A DNA stretch of 39,722 nt, taken from the NCBI GenBank assembly GCA_015233295.1, contig JADFYC010000003.1:1-39722 (forward strand). The letters run 5' to 3'. Under the pieces are notes generated by a model. The model saw only the letters and a program-made list of their open reading frames with translations. It was not told where the DNA came from and searched no databases. This document shows, piece by piece, positions 24,496 to 33,950 of this stretch; within the stretch, counting starts at the first letter, position 1; the number at the start of each line of letters is the position of its first letter. The stretch is from Deltaproteobacteria bacterium (GTDB lineage: Bacteria; Desulfobacterota; JADFXK01). The position numbers and the translations under genes are program-made.

Positions 24496-27400
24496 TTAAT
24501 CGCTGTGAGGCTGTTCCTTCGATTCCGGCATTGGAAAATACACCCTAAACATAGCACCTTGGGCCGGTCGACTTTCGACAGTTATAGCCCCTTCGCAGGC
24601 TCTAACGAGCCCAAGAACGACGGAAAGCCCCAATCCACGTCCTGTAAACCTGGTAGTAAAGAACGGGTCAAATATCTTCTCGATAATTGCATCATCCAAA
24701 CCGGGACCGGTATCGATGACCGAAAGACAACTGTAGCATTTCTCCTTTGGCGTCCAGTCTATTGGGAAAAATTTCGAGTTCCTGATTTTATCTGAGGTCA
24801 CCACTCCTACGGTCAAGGTGATGTGGCCTTCCGCTTTCCCAATGGCTTCCACTGCGTTAGACACCAGGTTCGTCAAGATTTGCTTTATGTCCACGGCATC
24901 CGCCTGGATGATCGGTCCTTGGGATGGGAGGTCGCTTTTTAGGTGTACATTCACTGGCATGGATGAACAGATAAAGCCTTCAGCCTCTTCCACGGCTTCC
25001 GAAAGATCAATTGCCCTTTTCTTCCCGACGGCCTGACCAAGGTAGGTGAGCATGAATCGGCTGATTTCAGCGGCTTTTCTGGAAGCCTTCATGGCTTGGG
25101 CAATGCATGTGTGAGAGTCAGTCCCTTCAAGCAATTCATCCATGGCAAGCTCCAGATTGCCAATTACGACTCCCAGCATGTTGTTGAAATTATGTGCAAT
25201 AGAGCCAGCCATCCGGCCCAGACTTTCGGCCTTTTGGGCCTGCTGCAATCGATGTTCCAGTTCCGCTCTTTCAGCATCCGCACGTTTTTCGTCCGTAATG
25301 TCTTGCACTGTCCCAGTCCAGACAATGTCACCATTCTCCAATCTTTTTGGCAGGGATTCAATGTGCATGAACCGGACATGATCCTTGATGACGAATCTGC
25401 CCTCCCACAGAAACAGTTCCAGTTTTTTCCTTGCTTCTTCATTGGCCTCCACGAAATGTTGAATTTCTTCAGGATGTACGAGGTCAAAAGCCACCTTTGA
25501 ATCTCGCAATGCATCTTCGCACTGAAGATCCAAAATTTCGCACCAACGAGGACTTACATAATCGAAAACCATATGGCCCTCAGACATCATTCTGAATTTA
25601 TATATGCCGACCGGAACCCTGGCTACCATTTCGTCATAGGCGCGTTTACTATCTTGTAATGCCTTCTCCGCCTGCCTCCGGTCCGTGATGTCGTGGATAA
25701 TCGAATAAAGTAGGGTCCGTCCCTTTATTTCAATCGGTCCGGAGTGGACCTCCACGTCTCGTATGTCACCCGTGGCCACGCGGTGGCAAAAAATGAAGTA
25801 GTTTCGTCTTTCTGCTCTAGCCAGTTCCATTTCCGTCTGGACTTGCTCACGCGGAAGCATGTTGATATCCGTAATCCGCATAGTCAGAAATTGATCTCGC
25901 GTGTAGCCGTAAAAATTACAGGCAGCCGGATTAGCGTCCACCAAGAGTCCTGTTCCCGGCTCGATCAACAACATTACAGCGCGGTTCTTTTCAAACATAC
26001 TTCTGTAACGCCCTTCACTCTCACGTAACGCTTCTTCGATTCGTTTTCGCTCCGTTATGTCACGAATAGATTCTATCCCTCCAGTTACGTTGCCCAGGCT
26101 GTCTCGCAATACGGAACTCGTTGCCGACAGATATGCACCTTTGCCCTCAAATACCTCCGGAACAAATGATTCACCCAAGAAACTGTCACCCTCTCTTTGG
26201 ATGAGATCGTATTCCTCGATCTGCAACTCGGGATATGAGGCAATAGACAAGGCAACATCAATAAGTAAGGGCCTTCGGTCGCCGTAAAAGGGAAGGGCGT
26301 ACTCGTATTCTCCCTTATGGAGCATATCGGCCTTCAAAACACCGGTCATCTTTTCAATGGCCCTGTTCCAGTGGGTGACGTGTCCATTGGTGTCGATCAC
26401 AAATGTGGCATCAGGGAAAAATTCAATGATTTCATCAAGGCGTTTGTGGGCCTCCAGCGCGGCCTCTTCAGCCCTTTGGCGCTGGCTAATATCACGAGCT
26501 AAACCAAACATCACTTTTCTTCCCTGCCAAGTATAAGGACCTCCCACAATTTCTACAGGAAAGACTATTCCATCTTTTCTCTTATGAAATCTCATCGGAA
26601 TATATATGGTTCCCTCAGAGAGTATCTGCTGGATGGTGCTATCAGATTCCTGGTGTTGCACGGTGATGTCGTGAATGGTCATGCCGCCCATGAGTTCATC
26701 CCGGCTGTAACCGTAGAGCTTCACATAAGCGTCGTTGACATCCAAAAATTTTGACGTCTCCAAATCTAAAATATAAATCGCATAGAGTTCATTGTGGAAA
26801 AGAACCCGGTATTTTTCCTCGCTCTCCCGTAATGCCGCCTCAGACTGTCTACGCTCGGTAAGGTCACGGGCTGAAGCATAGAGGTATGAACGGCCCTGTA
26901 GCAACACCCCGACTCCGCTGATTTCAACATTGCGAATGTGTCCATCCTTTCTGCGATGCCTCGTTTCAAACACAGCGTTGAAGGTGATCAATTCGCGAAT
27001 CTTCTCCACGAGCTCCTCACGAGACCATTGCACGTCCCAGTCAGCTACATTAAGTTGTAGTATCTCTTCACGCGAATAGCCCAGCATATTGCAGAATGCA
27101 TCGTTGGCCTCCACGACGTTACCCTGTTCGTCTAAGACGTGGATGCCGTCACCGGCATTTCTTAAGAGTGTTTGATTGCGTATAGCCAATGCAGCGGCAG
27201 ATTCCTCGGCTTGCTTGCGGTCGCTGATGTTTGAATGTGAAATGACAAGACCGCCCCTATGTCCTCGCATAACAGCGACGTTCATCTGAAACCAGCGATG
27301 GTTATCGGGCGAGTGGCAGGGATATTCAAGGCTAAAAAATTGTTGTTCGCCATTTAGAACGGCACTAATACCAATGAATGCAGCTTGTGCACCTTCATCA

Positions 27401-28686
27401 TCAACTCTACCAATGCTCTCCTTGCAGAAAGCCAAATACTGGGCGCCGATATATGGCATGGTCGCGCCATTCTCTATCGCAAATTGCTGCCAGGACTTAT
27501 TCACGGAGATAATGTTCCCTTTCAAATCCAGTACACATATAATATCTTGAAGAGAATCAATTATATCCTTCGTAAATTCTTCACTTTCTCTCAACTCAAC
27601 GGTCAACTGATTGGCGATCTTGCGTGCATTGAAACTTGTATTGATAAGGGAACGGATGAGTGAAAACAGCAAAAAGCTGATAGCCATTCCACCGGCAAGA
27701 ATGAGCCAAACTCTACTGTATTCGATCGAAAATAATCCCCCCCCTTCTTGAGAGAAGTGTAGGGTCCAGGTTCGACCTTTGAAATTGATTAGGGCCTGCA
27801 TGGTAACCATAGACTGTGGCTCAAATGCTTTGCTACCAGTTGCTTTGCTGTCATAGAGTAGGGTATCGTGCGATAGGCTTTCGCCATCGTATACCTGCAG
27901 GCGGATACTCTTACCTTCATGCAAAGTCCATCCTCCCAGGATACCGTGCATGAGATCGTTCATCCGGTAGGGACTGTAAACCCAACCCTGAAGGGCTGCC
28001 CGACGTTGTTCTACGGTATCAGTGGGCATACCTCTTCGGTATACCGGGACATACATCAAGGTCCCTGTCTGAACATCTGTCTCAGTTTCTTGCACCAACC
28101 GGACCTTTCTGGTGAGGGCAGCGGTATCATGGTCCCTTGACTGTTCCATTGCGGACCTGCGAACCGACTCTGAGAACATGTCGTAGCCGAAGGCGCGAAG
28201 GTTCCGGCCAGAAAAAGGTTCCAGATAGATTATGGAAGTGTATATATCCCGCTCGCCATCAGGCCACAGCCGGTAATTGGGAAAGCCTTCGAGGCGAATC
28301 TCCTGAATGTGCTGAGCCAGACGCTCCGAGGGGATCAGCAGGGCAAAGCCGACGCCCTGTATGCCAGGGCACTGCCCCTCTACATGCAACCGTTTGATGA
28401 ACGTGCGCCATTTCTCACGAGTGACCGTATCCAAGGCATCGAAAAATGCCGCTCCACTTCGCAAGATATGTTCGTGGTTATCGAGTCTGTCATTGATCCT
28501 GGCCCGGATCTCATCGCAGGCGAAGGCGAACTGCCTCTTCGCCAAGGCCTCCACGGTTGCCTTCATATAGAAGGCGCCAATAGCAGTGGCAATCAGGCAT
28601 ACCAACAGCACGGCCAAGGCTAACCATACTCCATGGCGAACAGCGGGTTGAGGTGGGGCCGTTGCTGAATCACTAGACTGGTTCAT
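24496..28686 (-). CDS. CHASE-domain multi-PAS sensor histidine kinase, receiver lost
   Basis: A sensor of 1396 residues. A membrane helix near residues 18-42 precedes an extracytoplasmic CHASE domain (about 70-300; GIQGVGFALLIPSERL, LEPFSGRNLRAFGYDMFSES), and a second helix lies near 325-350. About six PAS/PAC units follow, each joined by linkers such as RDITERKR.EEALRESE. The kinase core has H1165 (AGSIAHNFNNMLG), N-box NLVSNAVEAIG, DTGPGLDD and GRGLGLSVV. The start is placed at 28686, where GGAG lies 8 bases upstream; an ATG 8 codons earlier has no site. The gene ends at TAA 24496, but a receiver domain continues in frame after it and is then broken, so the protein has lost its phosphorelay end. 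Ligand unknown. Confidence 0.92.
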   Translation of the reverse strand: MNQSSDSATAPPQPAVRHGVWLALAVLLVCLIATAIGAFYMKATVEALAKRQFAFACDEIRARINDRLDNHEHILRSGAAFFDALDTVTREKWRTFIKRLHVEGQCPGIQGVGFALLIPSERLAQHIQEIRLEGFPNYRLWPDGERDIYTSIIYLEPFSGRNLRAFGYDMFSESVRRSAMEQSRDHDTAALTRKVRLVQETETDVQTGTLMYVPVYRRGMPTDTVEQRRAALQGWVYSPYRMNDLMHGILGGWTLHEGKSIRLQVYDGESLSHDTLLYDSKATGSKAFEPQSMVTMQALINFKGRTWTLHFSQEGGGLFSIEYSRVWLILAGGMAISFLLFSLIRSLINTSFNARKIANQLTVELRESEEFTKDIIDSLQDIICVLDLKGNIISVNKSWQQFAIENGATMPYIGAQYLAFCKESIGRVDDEGAQAAFIGISAVLNGEQQFFSLEYPCHSPDNHRWFQMNVAVMRGHRGGLVISHSNISDRKQAEESAAALAIRNQTLLRNAGDGIHVLDEQGNVVEANDAFCNMLGYSREEILQLNVADWDVQWSREELVEKIRELITFNAVFETRHRRKDGHIRNVEISGVGVLLQGRSYLYASARDLTERRQSEAALRESEEKYRVLFHNELYAIYILDLETSKFLDVNDAYVKLYGYSRDELMGGMTIHDITVQHQESDSTIQQILSEGTIYIPMRFHKRKDGIVFPVEIVGGPYTWQGRKVMFGLARDISQRQRAEEAALEAHKRLDEIIEFFPDATFVIDTNGHVTHWNRAIEKMTGVLKADMLHKGEYEYALPFYGDRRPLLIDVALSIASYPELQIEEYDLIQREGDSFLGESFVPEVFEGKGAYLSATSSVLRDSLGNVTGGIESIRDITERKRIEEALRESEGRYRSMFEKNRAVMLLIEPGTGLLVDANPAACNFYGYTRDQFLTMRITDINMLPREQVQTEMELARAERRNYFIFCHRVATGDIRDVEVHSGPIEIKGRTLLYSIIHDITDRRQAEKALQDSKRAYDEMVARVPVGIYKFRMMSEGHMVFDYVSPRWCEILDLQCEDALRDSKVAFDLVHPEEIQHFVEANEEARKKLELFLWEGRFVIKDHVRFMHIESLPKRLENGDIVWTGTVQDITDEKRADAERAELEHRLQQAQKAESLGRMAGSIAHNFNNMLGVVIGNLELAMDELLEGTDSHTCIAQAMKASRKAAEISRFMLTYLGQAVGKKRAIDLSEAVEEAEGFICSSMPVNVHLKSDLPSQGPIIQADAVDIKQILTNLVSNAVEAIGKAEGHITLTVGVVTSDKIRNSKFFPIDWTPKEKCYSCLSVIDTGPGLDDAIIEKIFDPFFTTRFTGRGLGLSVVLGLVRACEGAITVESRPAQGAMFRVYFPMPESKEQPHSD

Positions 28687-29609
28687 TAGGACTTCTCCGA
28701 AGTTTGTCATTTCAAGGATAAACTATCCCAGTTAAGATATTTTTTTGTGGAGATTCTTGATGTTGGTCCCAGGAAGATTGCAATTAATGTCGGTAAGACG
28801 ACCCTAAGGTCACAGCCAAATCTACTGGCCAGTCAACTTAGGTGACTGATGCGACCAGATAGCATAGAGAGTTGCCGGGCAAGGAAATAGAAAATTTGAT
28901 TAACTTATTCCAATAGATATAACTTTTGGAACGGCTTTTATCGTTCGTCCATTGCTCAATGGTTTCATGGTAAGCTACTCCCCCCTGGCTAATCCTTCCA
29001 TAATTGTTTCTATAACCTAAAAACCTTAAATCTACAATTGGCTTTCTCTGAAAGCGTCGGGGTTTCACTGATATTTCTTATGGCTGTATCTTGAAATATC
29101 TACGATACAGGGCCATGTTATATTGAACTGTTACCGATTCCATCCTCTCTACCGAACAGAGTTGACAATCCTCGCCATCCGGTCAATTTGGTTGGCCCTA
29201 CCTTTGGTCAAATGACCGGACCTTAGGGTGGCCAATGACTGCATCCTAATACGCCGAATATGCTTAATTATCATATTTCCAGATAAATTTTTCAGCACAT
29301 CATCATGAAGACAAAGTGATGACCAACTACTCATTTTGTCTTTCTCTCCTGTCAACCAACGAAATTTAAGGCTGCTCTTTCCGTTATCTAGAGGGCACAT
29401 CCCAGCAATCAGCAAGTGCCCCTGGGGTGCAAAAATAGCGGGGGACCGCCTGCCCATTTGATTGAACAATCGCAAACCGAATCATTGGGTATTAAATCAA
29501 TGGGGTGCTGGAATTGGCTTATAAATAGGGGTGCCCATTATCGGCCAACTGGGCCAAGTTAAATCTCACTTGTGCTCTGTATGCGGTAAAATTGTCCTTG
29601 GAGATAGTT
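28687..29609. other. Intergenic region before the replication-type operon
   Basis: No gene can be supported. On the minus strand 29149-29475 is open for 108 codons but has only a TTG start with no ribosome site, and its product resembles nothing I know. The heptamer GGGGTGC occurs three times on the plus strand (29424, 29502, 29528), just before the gene at 29610. A C6 run lies near 28980. The promoter for the 29610-32309 genes should be here. Confidence 0.4.
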
Positions 29610-29897
29610 ATGACTTTTAAAGAACATTGCGCCGAATCCACAAAGCTGTTTGGCCTGGCATACGAGGAAGTCCACCGTTGGTTGGACGAGTTTATGAATT
29701 CCCAGGAATATGGGATGCGGCATAGGAAGAAGAGACATCACGAGGCCGGGATAAGGCAGGTGATCACCCTATTTGGTGAACTGTCAGGACCGGTGGCCCG
29801 TCAGCATATTATCTCCGACCTGAAGCAGGAAGGCTGGACCGAACAAGACCCATTCCCCAAAGACGAGGATGATTTCGTCAAGATTGGGTTCTTCTGA
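29610..29897 (+). CDS. Small DUF6915-like protein
   Basis: A 95-residue, soluble, highly charged protein. The block YEEVHRWLDEF, then YGMRHRKKRHHEAGI, ARQHIISDLKQEGW and PFPKDEDDFVKIGFF is characteristic of a small conserved family that I believe is DUF6915; its function is unknown. Start at 29610 with GGAGA 6 bases upstream, preferred over an upstream alternative that lacks a site. It is followed after 76 bases by the gene pair for an unknown protein and a family A DNA polymerase, on the same strand. The polybasic HRKKRHH patch could contact nucleic acid, which is inference. Confidence 0.7.
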   Translation: MTFKEHCAESTKLFGLAYEEVHRWLDEFMNSQEYGMRHRKKRHHEAGIRQVITLFGELSGPVARQHIISDLKQEGWTEQDPFPKDEDDFVKIGFF

Positions 29898-29973
29898 CCG
29901 CGGGATAATGCCCTGCCACAGCAAGGCCTGGTCTTGGTCTATATTCAACAATCACGAAAGGAGGGGTATCAAA

Positions 29974-30579
29974 ATGGAAATATTAAGGGTCAATGACGTA
30001 AGCGTGGCGGCACAACCGGCCATGGCCATAGAATTTCCCACGCTGGAGCAGGTGCGGCTTTCCGATCATTACTTTACGGAACCGAGTTCAGTGAAGTTGG
30101 TCCATTACATCCCGATCAAGAAACCGACCAGATATGAATACCTCACGGTGTGGGACCGTGACGATATGATCCTCCGGGTCCTCATCTTGGATATGAAGGA
30201 CGATTCAGGGATACACCTGGTGTCCCCCAGCTTATCGCCGACTCTGGAGGGATTAGCCAAGCCCACCGCCTTGTTCTTGTCTGTCAATCGGGCGGGAGAT
30301 CATTTCCTTTGGCCCGTTCAGCTTCCTGGGCCGGATGGTCGGTGGAATCCTTGGCACCAGTCGGCCATGGAGGCGGTCAATCTGGCTAAGACAAATTGGG
30401 TCCGGGTTCAGGCGAACCTGAGTCTCGGGGCATATGATATCTACAGGGCCACAGCAAGCATTCCGGACCCTGAATGGCCGGATATCACTCTTGATGAAAT
30501 CCTGAAGATGGCTTTCCGGGATCGGTTTATCAATTCCCTTGAACACCCCATCTTGAAACGGTTGCGGGGCGAAATCTAA
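29974..30579 (+). CDS. Unrecognised 201-residue protein, translationally coupled to a DNA polymerase
   Basis: I do not recognise the family. It has no signal peptide, no membrane helix and no cysteine. Visible blocks are VKLVHYIPIKKPTRYEYLTV, LYLSVNRAG-like (LFLSVNRAGDHFLWPVQLPG), NPWHQSAMEAVNLAKTNWVR, and a C-terminal helix FRDRFINSLEHPILKRLRGE. The middle looks like a beta-rich domain and the C-terminus is helical and basic. AAGGAGGGG lies before the start. The stop TAA shares its last base with the ATG of the polymerase gene (TAATG), so the two are translated together and probably act together. A polymerase accessory or template-binding subunit is a reasonable guess. Confidence 0.72.
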   Translation: MEILRVNDVSVAAQPAMAIEFPTLEQVRLSDHYFTEPSSVKLVHYIPIKKPTRYEYLTVWDRDDMILRVLILDMKDDSGIHLVSPSLSPTLEGLAKPTALFLSVNRAGDHFLWPVQLPGPDGRWNPWHQSAMEAVNLAKTNWVRVQANLSLGAYDIYRATASIPDPEWPDITLDEILKMAFRDRFINSLEHPILKRLRGEI

Positions 30580-32309
30580 TGACCGGGTGGGCTGGCTGCT
30601 TTGATGAGATTTGGGCGGTGGACTTTGAATTCCATTGCCCGCCGGGTGAGCGACCTCAACCGATTTGTCTGGTGGCTCAGGAAATCTACTCAGGGCGGAT
30701 TGTCCGGCTATGGGAGGATGATTTAGTCCAGATGAAGGGGTCACCATTTCCTGCTGGAGATAAATCCCTGTTCGTGGCCTTCTATGCCTCGGCGGAGTTT
30801 GGCTGTTACCTGGCATTGGGGTGGGCCATGCCGGTTTGGGTCCTAGACCTATTTGTAGAGTTCCGCTGCTTAACTAATGGTCGTGTCCTCCCGTATGGCT
30901 TCAGCCTGTTGGGGGCGGCCCTACACTTCGGATTACCAGAGACAGAGGCAGCAACAAAGGAAGATATGCGTGGTCTGGCCATCCGGGGCGGCCCATTCTC
31001 AGAAGAGGAGAAAGTCGATCTGCTGAATTATTGTGAGGCGGATGTCCACATCACCGCAGAGTTATTCCATAAAATGGTCGGGCTGATCGACTGGTCCAGG
31101 GCCTTGTGGCGGGGGCGGTACATGAAGGCAGTGGCCAGGATGGAATACTTTGGTGTTCCCATAGATACAGCGTTGTTGAGTTTGCTTAAGGCTAGGTGGC
31201 CGGACATTCAAACAAACTTGATCCAGGAGATTGACGTTGATTATGGCGTATATGAGGGCCGGACATTCAAGATTGACCGGTTTGAGGCATGGCTTTCCAA
31301 GAAGGGTATTACCTGGCCCCGGTTGCCGTCCGGCAGGCTCGATTTGTCAGATGATACCTTCCGGGAAATGGCCAGGTCTCACTATCGGGTGGCACCATTG
31401 CGGGAGCTGAGATCGTCGCTGGGGCAGATGAGGCTAAATGACCTTGCCGTGGGTGCAGATAGGAGGAACCGGACCCTATTGTCGCCTTTCCGGTCCAAGA
31501 CGGGGCGGAATCAACCAAGCAACAGTAAATTCATCTTCGGCCCATCGACCTGGCTTCGGTCCCTGATCAAGCCTGAGCCGGATCATGGCCTAGCCTATGT
31601 TGATTGGTGTCAACAGGAATTTGGAATTGCAGCTTATCTCTCCGGTGACCCGAACATGATCAAATCCTATGAAAGCGGAGATCCCTACCTTGAATTCGCC
31701 AAGTTGACCGGAGGTGTTACACTGGATGGAACGAAAGAGAGTCATCCCCGAGAGCGGGATTTGTTCAAGGCATGCATCCTTGGTGTCCAATACGGCATGG
31801 GATCCAAATCCCTGGGGTTCCGGATCGGGATGTCGCCTTGTTATGCTGAAGAACTAATCCGGATGCACCGGAGAGTGTTCAGCATCTTCTGGATCTGGTC
31901 CGATAATCTGTTGGAATTTGCCTTGATCCAGATGAAAATTAAGACTGTCTTCGGTTGGGAATATAGAATCACCGGAAAACCAAATCCCAGGTCAATCAGA
32001 AATTTCCCTATTCAGGCAAATGGAGCTGAGATGCTGCGGTTAGCCTGTGTCTTCATCACCGAAATGGGTATTGAACTCTGTGCTCCAGTCCACGATGCCG
32101 TCCTTATACATTTCCCGCTGGACAAAGAACAGCAGATTATTTCTGCAACACAACAAGCCATGAGTGATGCCTCGGCGGCGGTGTTGGGTGGCTATAGGCT
32201 GCGGCCAGACGTCAGCTTGGTCAGATATCCCGGCCGATATCAAGATGACCGTGGCGCCAAGATGTGGGAAACCGTGATGAGGATTATAACTGACCGCAAC
32301 GTGTCATGA
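30579..32309 (+). CDS. Family A (PolA-type) DNA polymerase with N-terminal 3'-5' exonuclease domain
   Basis: A 576-residue polymerase, smaller than PolA (about 900) because the 5'-nuclease domain is absent. The exonuclease region has Exo I as D15-x-E17 (WAVDFEF) and Exo III as YCEADVHITAELF. Exo II (ASAEFGCY) lacks a clear aspartate, so proofreading may be weak. The polymerase motifs are motif A YVDWCQQEFGIAAYLSGD (D342), motif B RDLFKACILGVQYGMGSKSL, and motif C VHDAVLIHF near residue 503. In motif C the usual HDE is HDA. Such short PolA-like enzymes are found in phages and plasmids. It is coupled to the upstream 201-residue gene and followed by interleaved inverted repeats, suggesting a replication module. 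Confidence 0.9.
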   Translation: MTGWAGCFDEIWAVDFEFHCPPGERPQPICLVAQEIYSGRIVRLWEDDLVQMKGSPFPAGDKSLFVAFYASAEFGCYLALGWAMPVWVLDLFVEFRCLTNGRVLPYGFSLLGAALHFGLPETEAATKEDMRGLAIRGGPFSEEEKVDLLNYCEADVHITAELFHKMVGLIDWSRALWRGRYMKAVARMEYFGVPIDTALLSLLKARWPDIQTNLIQEIDVDYGVYEGRTFKIDRFEAWLSKKGITWPRLPSGRLDLSDDTFREMARSHYRVAPLRELRSSLGQMRLNDLAVGADRRNRTLLSPFRSKTGRNQPSNSKFIFGPSTWLRSLIKPEPDHGLAYVDWCQQEFGIAAYLSGDPNMIKSYESGDPYLEFAKLTGGVTLDGTKESHPRERDLFKACILGVQYGMGSKSLGFRIGMSPCYAEELIRMHRRVFSIFWIWSDNLLEFALIQMKIKTVFGWEYRITGKPNPRSIRNFPIQANGAEMLRLACVFITEMGIELCAPVHDAVLIHFPLDKEQQIISATQQAMSDASAAVLGGYRLRPDVSLVRYPGRYQDDRGAKMWETVMRIITDRNVS

Positions 32310-32336
32310 GATAAGCCTGAGACCCAGTATCCCCCG

Positions 32337-32385
32337 GCACCCCTACCAGGTATTCTGTCGCAACATAGGGGTGCGGTAGAATACC
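32337..32385 (+). promoter_or_regulatory. Interleaved inverted repeats after the polymerase gene
   Basis: Two perfect inverted repeats overlap in the order A-B-A'-B'. A is GCACCCCTA (32337-32345) with A' TAGGGGTGC (32366-32374). B is GGTATTCT (32349-32356) with B' AGAATACC (32378-32385). They can form a pseudoknot or two alternative hairpins. A short T-run (CTTTTTATAG) follows about 10 bases after B', so a terminator or attenuator is possible. They start 27 bases after the polymerase stop. Beyond, the gap to 32602 holds a G7 run (32472) and a C8 run (32578) but no gene. Confidence 0.6.
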
Positions 32386-32602
32386 GACTATCTATCTTTT
32401 TATAGAGTCTCTTCTTAATGTTATCGGATAAATTAAATGTTCTTGGTCCAGATGATTCCAAGATATAGTCCGGGGGGGATTGGATGAAAGGCAGAAGGAC
32501 AGAATCAGATGAACCACATATCCGCCCCTTGCCTAGCTCTATCCTGCCTCATGGCGCGACAGATAAAGCATAAGATTCCCCCCCCAACCAAGGAGATTAT
32601 CA

Positions 32603-32959
32603 ATGATGGCAATTGAATCATGGAGGTTACCGGAAGAGAAGGTTGATGGTACGCCATATTTGAGCAAGGTTCTCCCGGTCACCCAGACCCAAGGTTTCAT
32701 AAAGGGGCCTATTCCGCTATCCTGGGTGAAGGAGGTTTATAAAACTATTCCCAAGAGCGGAGCGAATATTATCCTGCTGTTGTTCTATTTGAGAGGGCTT
32801 AACCAGAATAGGCCCTTCAAAATAACCCGTGAACGAGCAAGACAATTCGGGTTATCCCGCTGGTCTTTGAGCAGGAGCCTCCGGACTCTGGCACAAGCCA
32901 AGTTAATCACGGTTGAACGGCTGCCCGGACAAGCTCCATTGGTGTATGTCTGTGTATGA
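32603..32959 (+). CDS. Small winged-helix DNA-binding protein
   Basis: A 118-residue protein with a helical middle (GPIPLSWVKEVYKTIPKSGANI) and a C-terminal winged helix: recognition helix region ITRERARQFGLSRWSLSRSL, then RTLAQAKLITVERLPGQAP as the wing. Arrangement and size resemble small plasmid or phage transcription regulators with a helix-turn-helix of MarR/replication-initiator type. AAGGAG is 8 bases before the first of two adjacent ATGs; the second (32606) is equally possible. A C8 tract lies at 32578-32585, just before the ribosome site. The role may be to control the replication genes upstream. Confidence 0.68.
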   Translation: MMAIESWRLPEEKVDGTPYLSKVLPVTQTQGFIKGPIPLSWVKEVYKTIPKSGANIILLLFYLRGLNQNRPFKITRERARQFGLSRWSLSRSLRTLAQAKLITVERLPGQAPLVYVCV

Positions 32960-33707
32960 GTCTAAGATAACTGACCATCTTGGACGTGCTTAGAGTTAAA
33001 CCCTCCTCACCCGAGAGTGGTTTAGCCAGCGGCGATTAAGGAAATGTCAAGACGACCTGCCCAAGATGACGATTCGATGACTTTATATTGAGCACCAGTT
33101 GACTTAAAACTATAAGAAGGATCATTCTTCTTTTATCTGGTGAGGGTTGACCAGCGCCTCCGGCTGCGGCCGCCCTCCGGTCCCAGGGAGAAAAGTCTTT
33201 AACAAATGCCGGAAGCGCCAGTCTTGGCTAATATGCCATAGATAGCCTGAAAAGGCAACGATTGCTCTTTATGGAGATGTACTTGGCCGGACGCCTCTGG
33301 CGGCTATTGACATCGTTGGGGGACAAGTCTTGGCTAAAATGCCGAAAGCGTCCGGTGAATACAACCATGCCAGAATTGGACGTGGAAGGCAAGTCACGAG
33401 ATGCCTATTTAGGCCCGAAATGCTCCTCTGACTGGATTGATTACGTTCAGACAAGTTATGATGGTGTTAGTTCCACTGTTTCGGTTTCCGGAAAATTAAC
33501 CAAAGGATCCATAATGAAATGATGCAACAGTTACAAGTGTGGGTCGAGCAGAAAATATCCTCAAATAGACTGGTGAACCCGGCAAACATACGATATACTC
33601 GTGCCATTGAATCCGACCAGGACAGGGACTATCTTGGCCTTTTCCCTATTTGCTAGACGGTTCGGAGTCAAGGTAATGTATCCTTATAAATAAGGAAGGT
33701 GGACACA
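32960..33707. other. Intergenic region, no supported gene
   Basis: An open frame on the plus strand at 33262-33522 has no ribosome site and no recognisable product, so it is not called. The interval holds the short direct repeats at 33204-33350 and otherwise nothing I can name. Confidence 0.4.
33204..33350. repeat. Rearranged short direct repeats
   Basis: Two modules each occur twice. AGTCTTGGCTAANATGCC is at 33220-33237 and 33326-33343 (one difference). AAATGCCGNAAGCG is at 33204-33217 and 33337-33350 (one difference). In the first copy the two modules are adjacent; in the second they overlap. This looks like a small duplication with shuffling. It could be a binding-site cluster, but the count is too low for typical iterons. 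Confidence 0.45.
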
Positions 33708-33950
33708 ATGATTAACGATCAATTTACCAACGCCATGGCCATGTTCGATAAAAGTGATTTGCAGGGCTGTGGAAAAGCATTAAAGGTCGGGATACTGAAC
33801 CTGACCGATGCAGACCGAGCAGCTATGGCCGAACTGGATCATGATGAGCTTTGCGATCTATGGGTTGCCTGTGACATGGCCAATCTTACCGACGTCAAGG
33901 AAGGCCCGATAAAAGACTTCTGCGACAAGGTGGACGCCCTGGGCAACTAA
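33708..33950 (+). CDS. Small acidic protein of unknown function
   Basis: An 80-residue protein rich in D, A and L (MINDQFTNAMAMFDKSDLQG, then LTDADRAAMAELDHDELCDL and WVACDMANLTD). It has no signal or membrane segment and is predicted all-helical. AAGGAAGG lies 8 bases before the ATG, which supports translation. No family is recognised. It sits in a string of small plus-strand genes between the winged-helix gene and the FGE-fold gene. Confidence 0.65.
   Translation: MINDQFTNAMAMFDKSDLQGCGKALKVGILNLTDADRAAMAELDHDELCDLWVACDMANLTDVKEGPIKDFCDKVDALGN

Noticed and set aside
29149..29475. Minus-strand open frame of 108 codons
   Set aside because: Only a TTG start, no ribosome site, and composition unlike neighbouring genes; no recognised motif.
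33262..33522. Plus-strand open frame of 86 codons
   Set aside because: It runs through the shuffled repeats, has no ribosome site and no globular sequence pattern.
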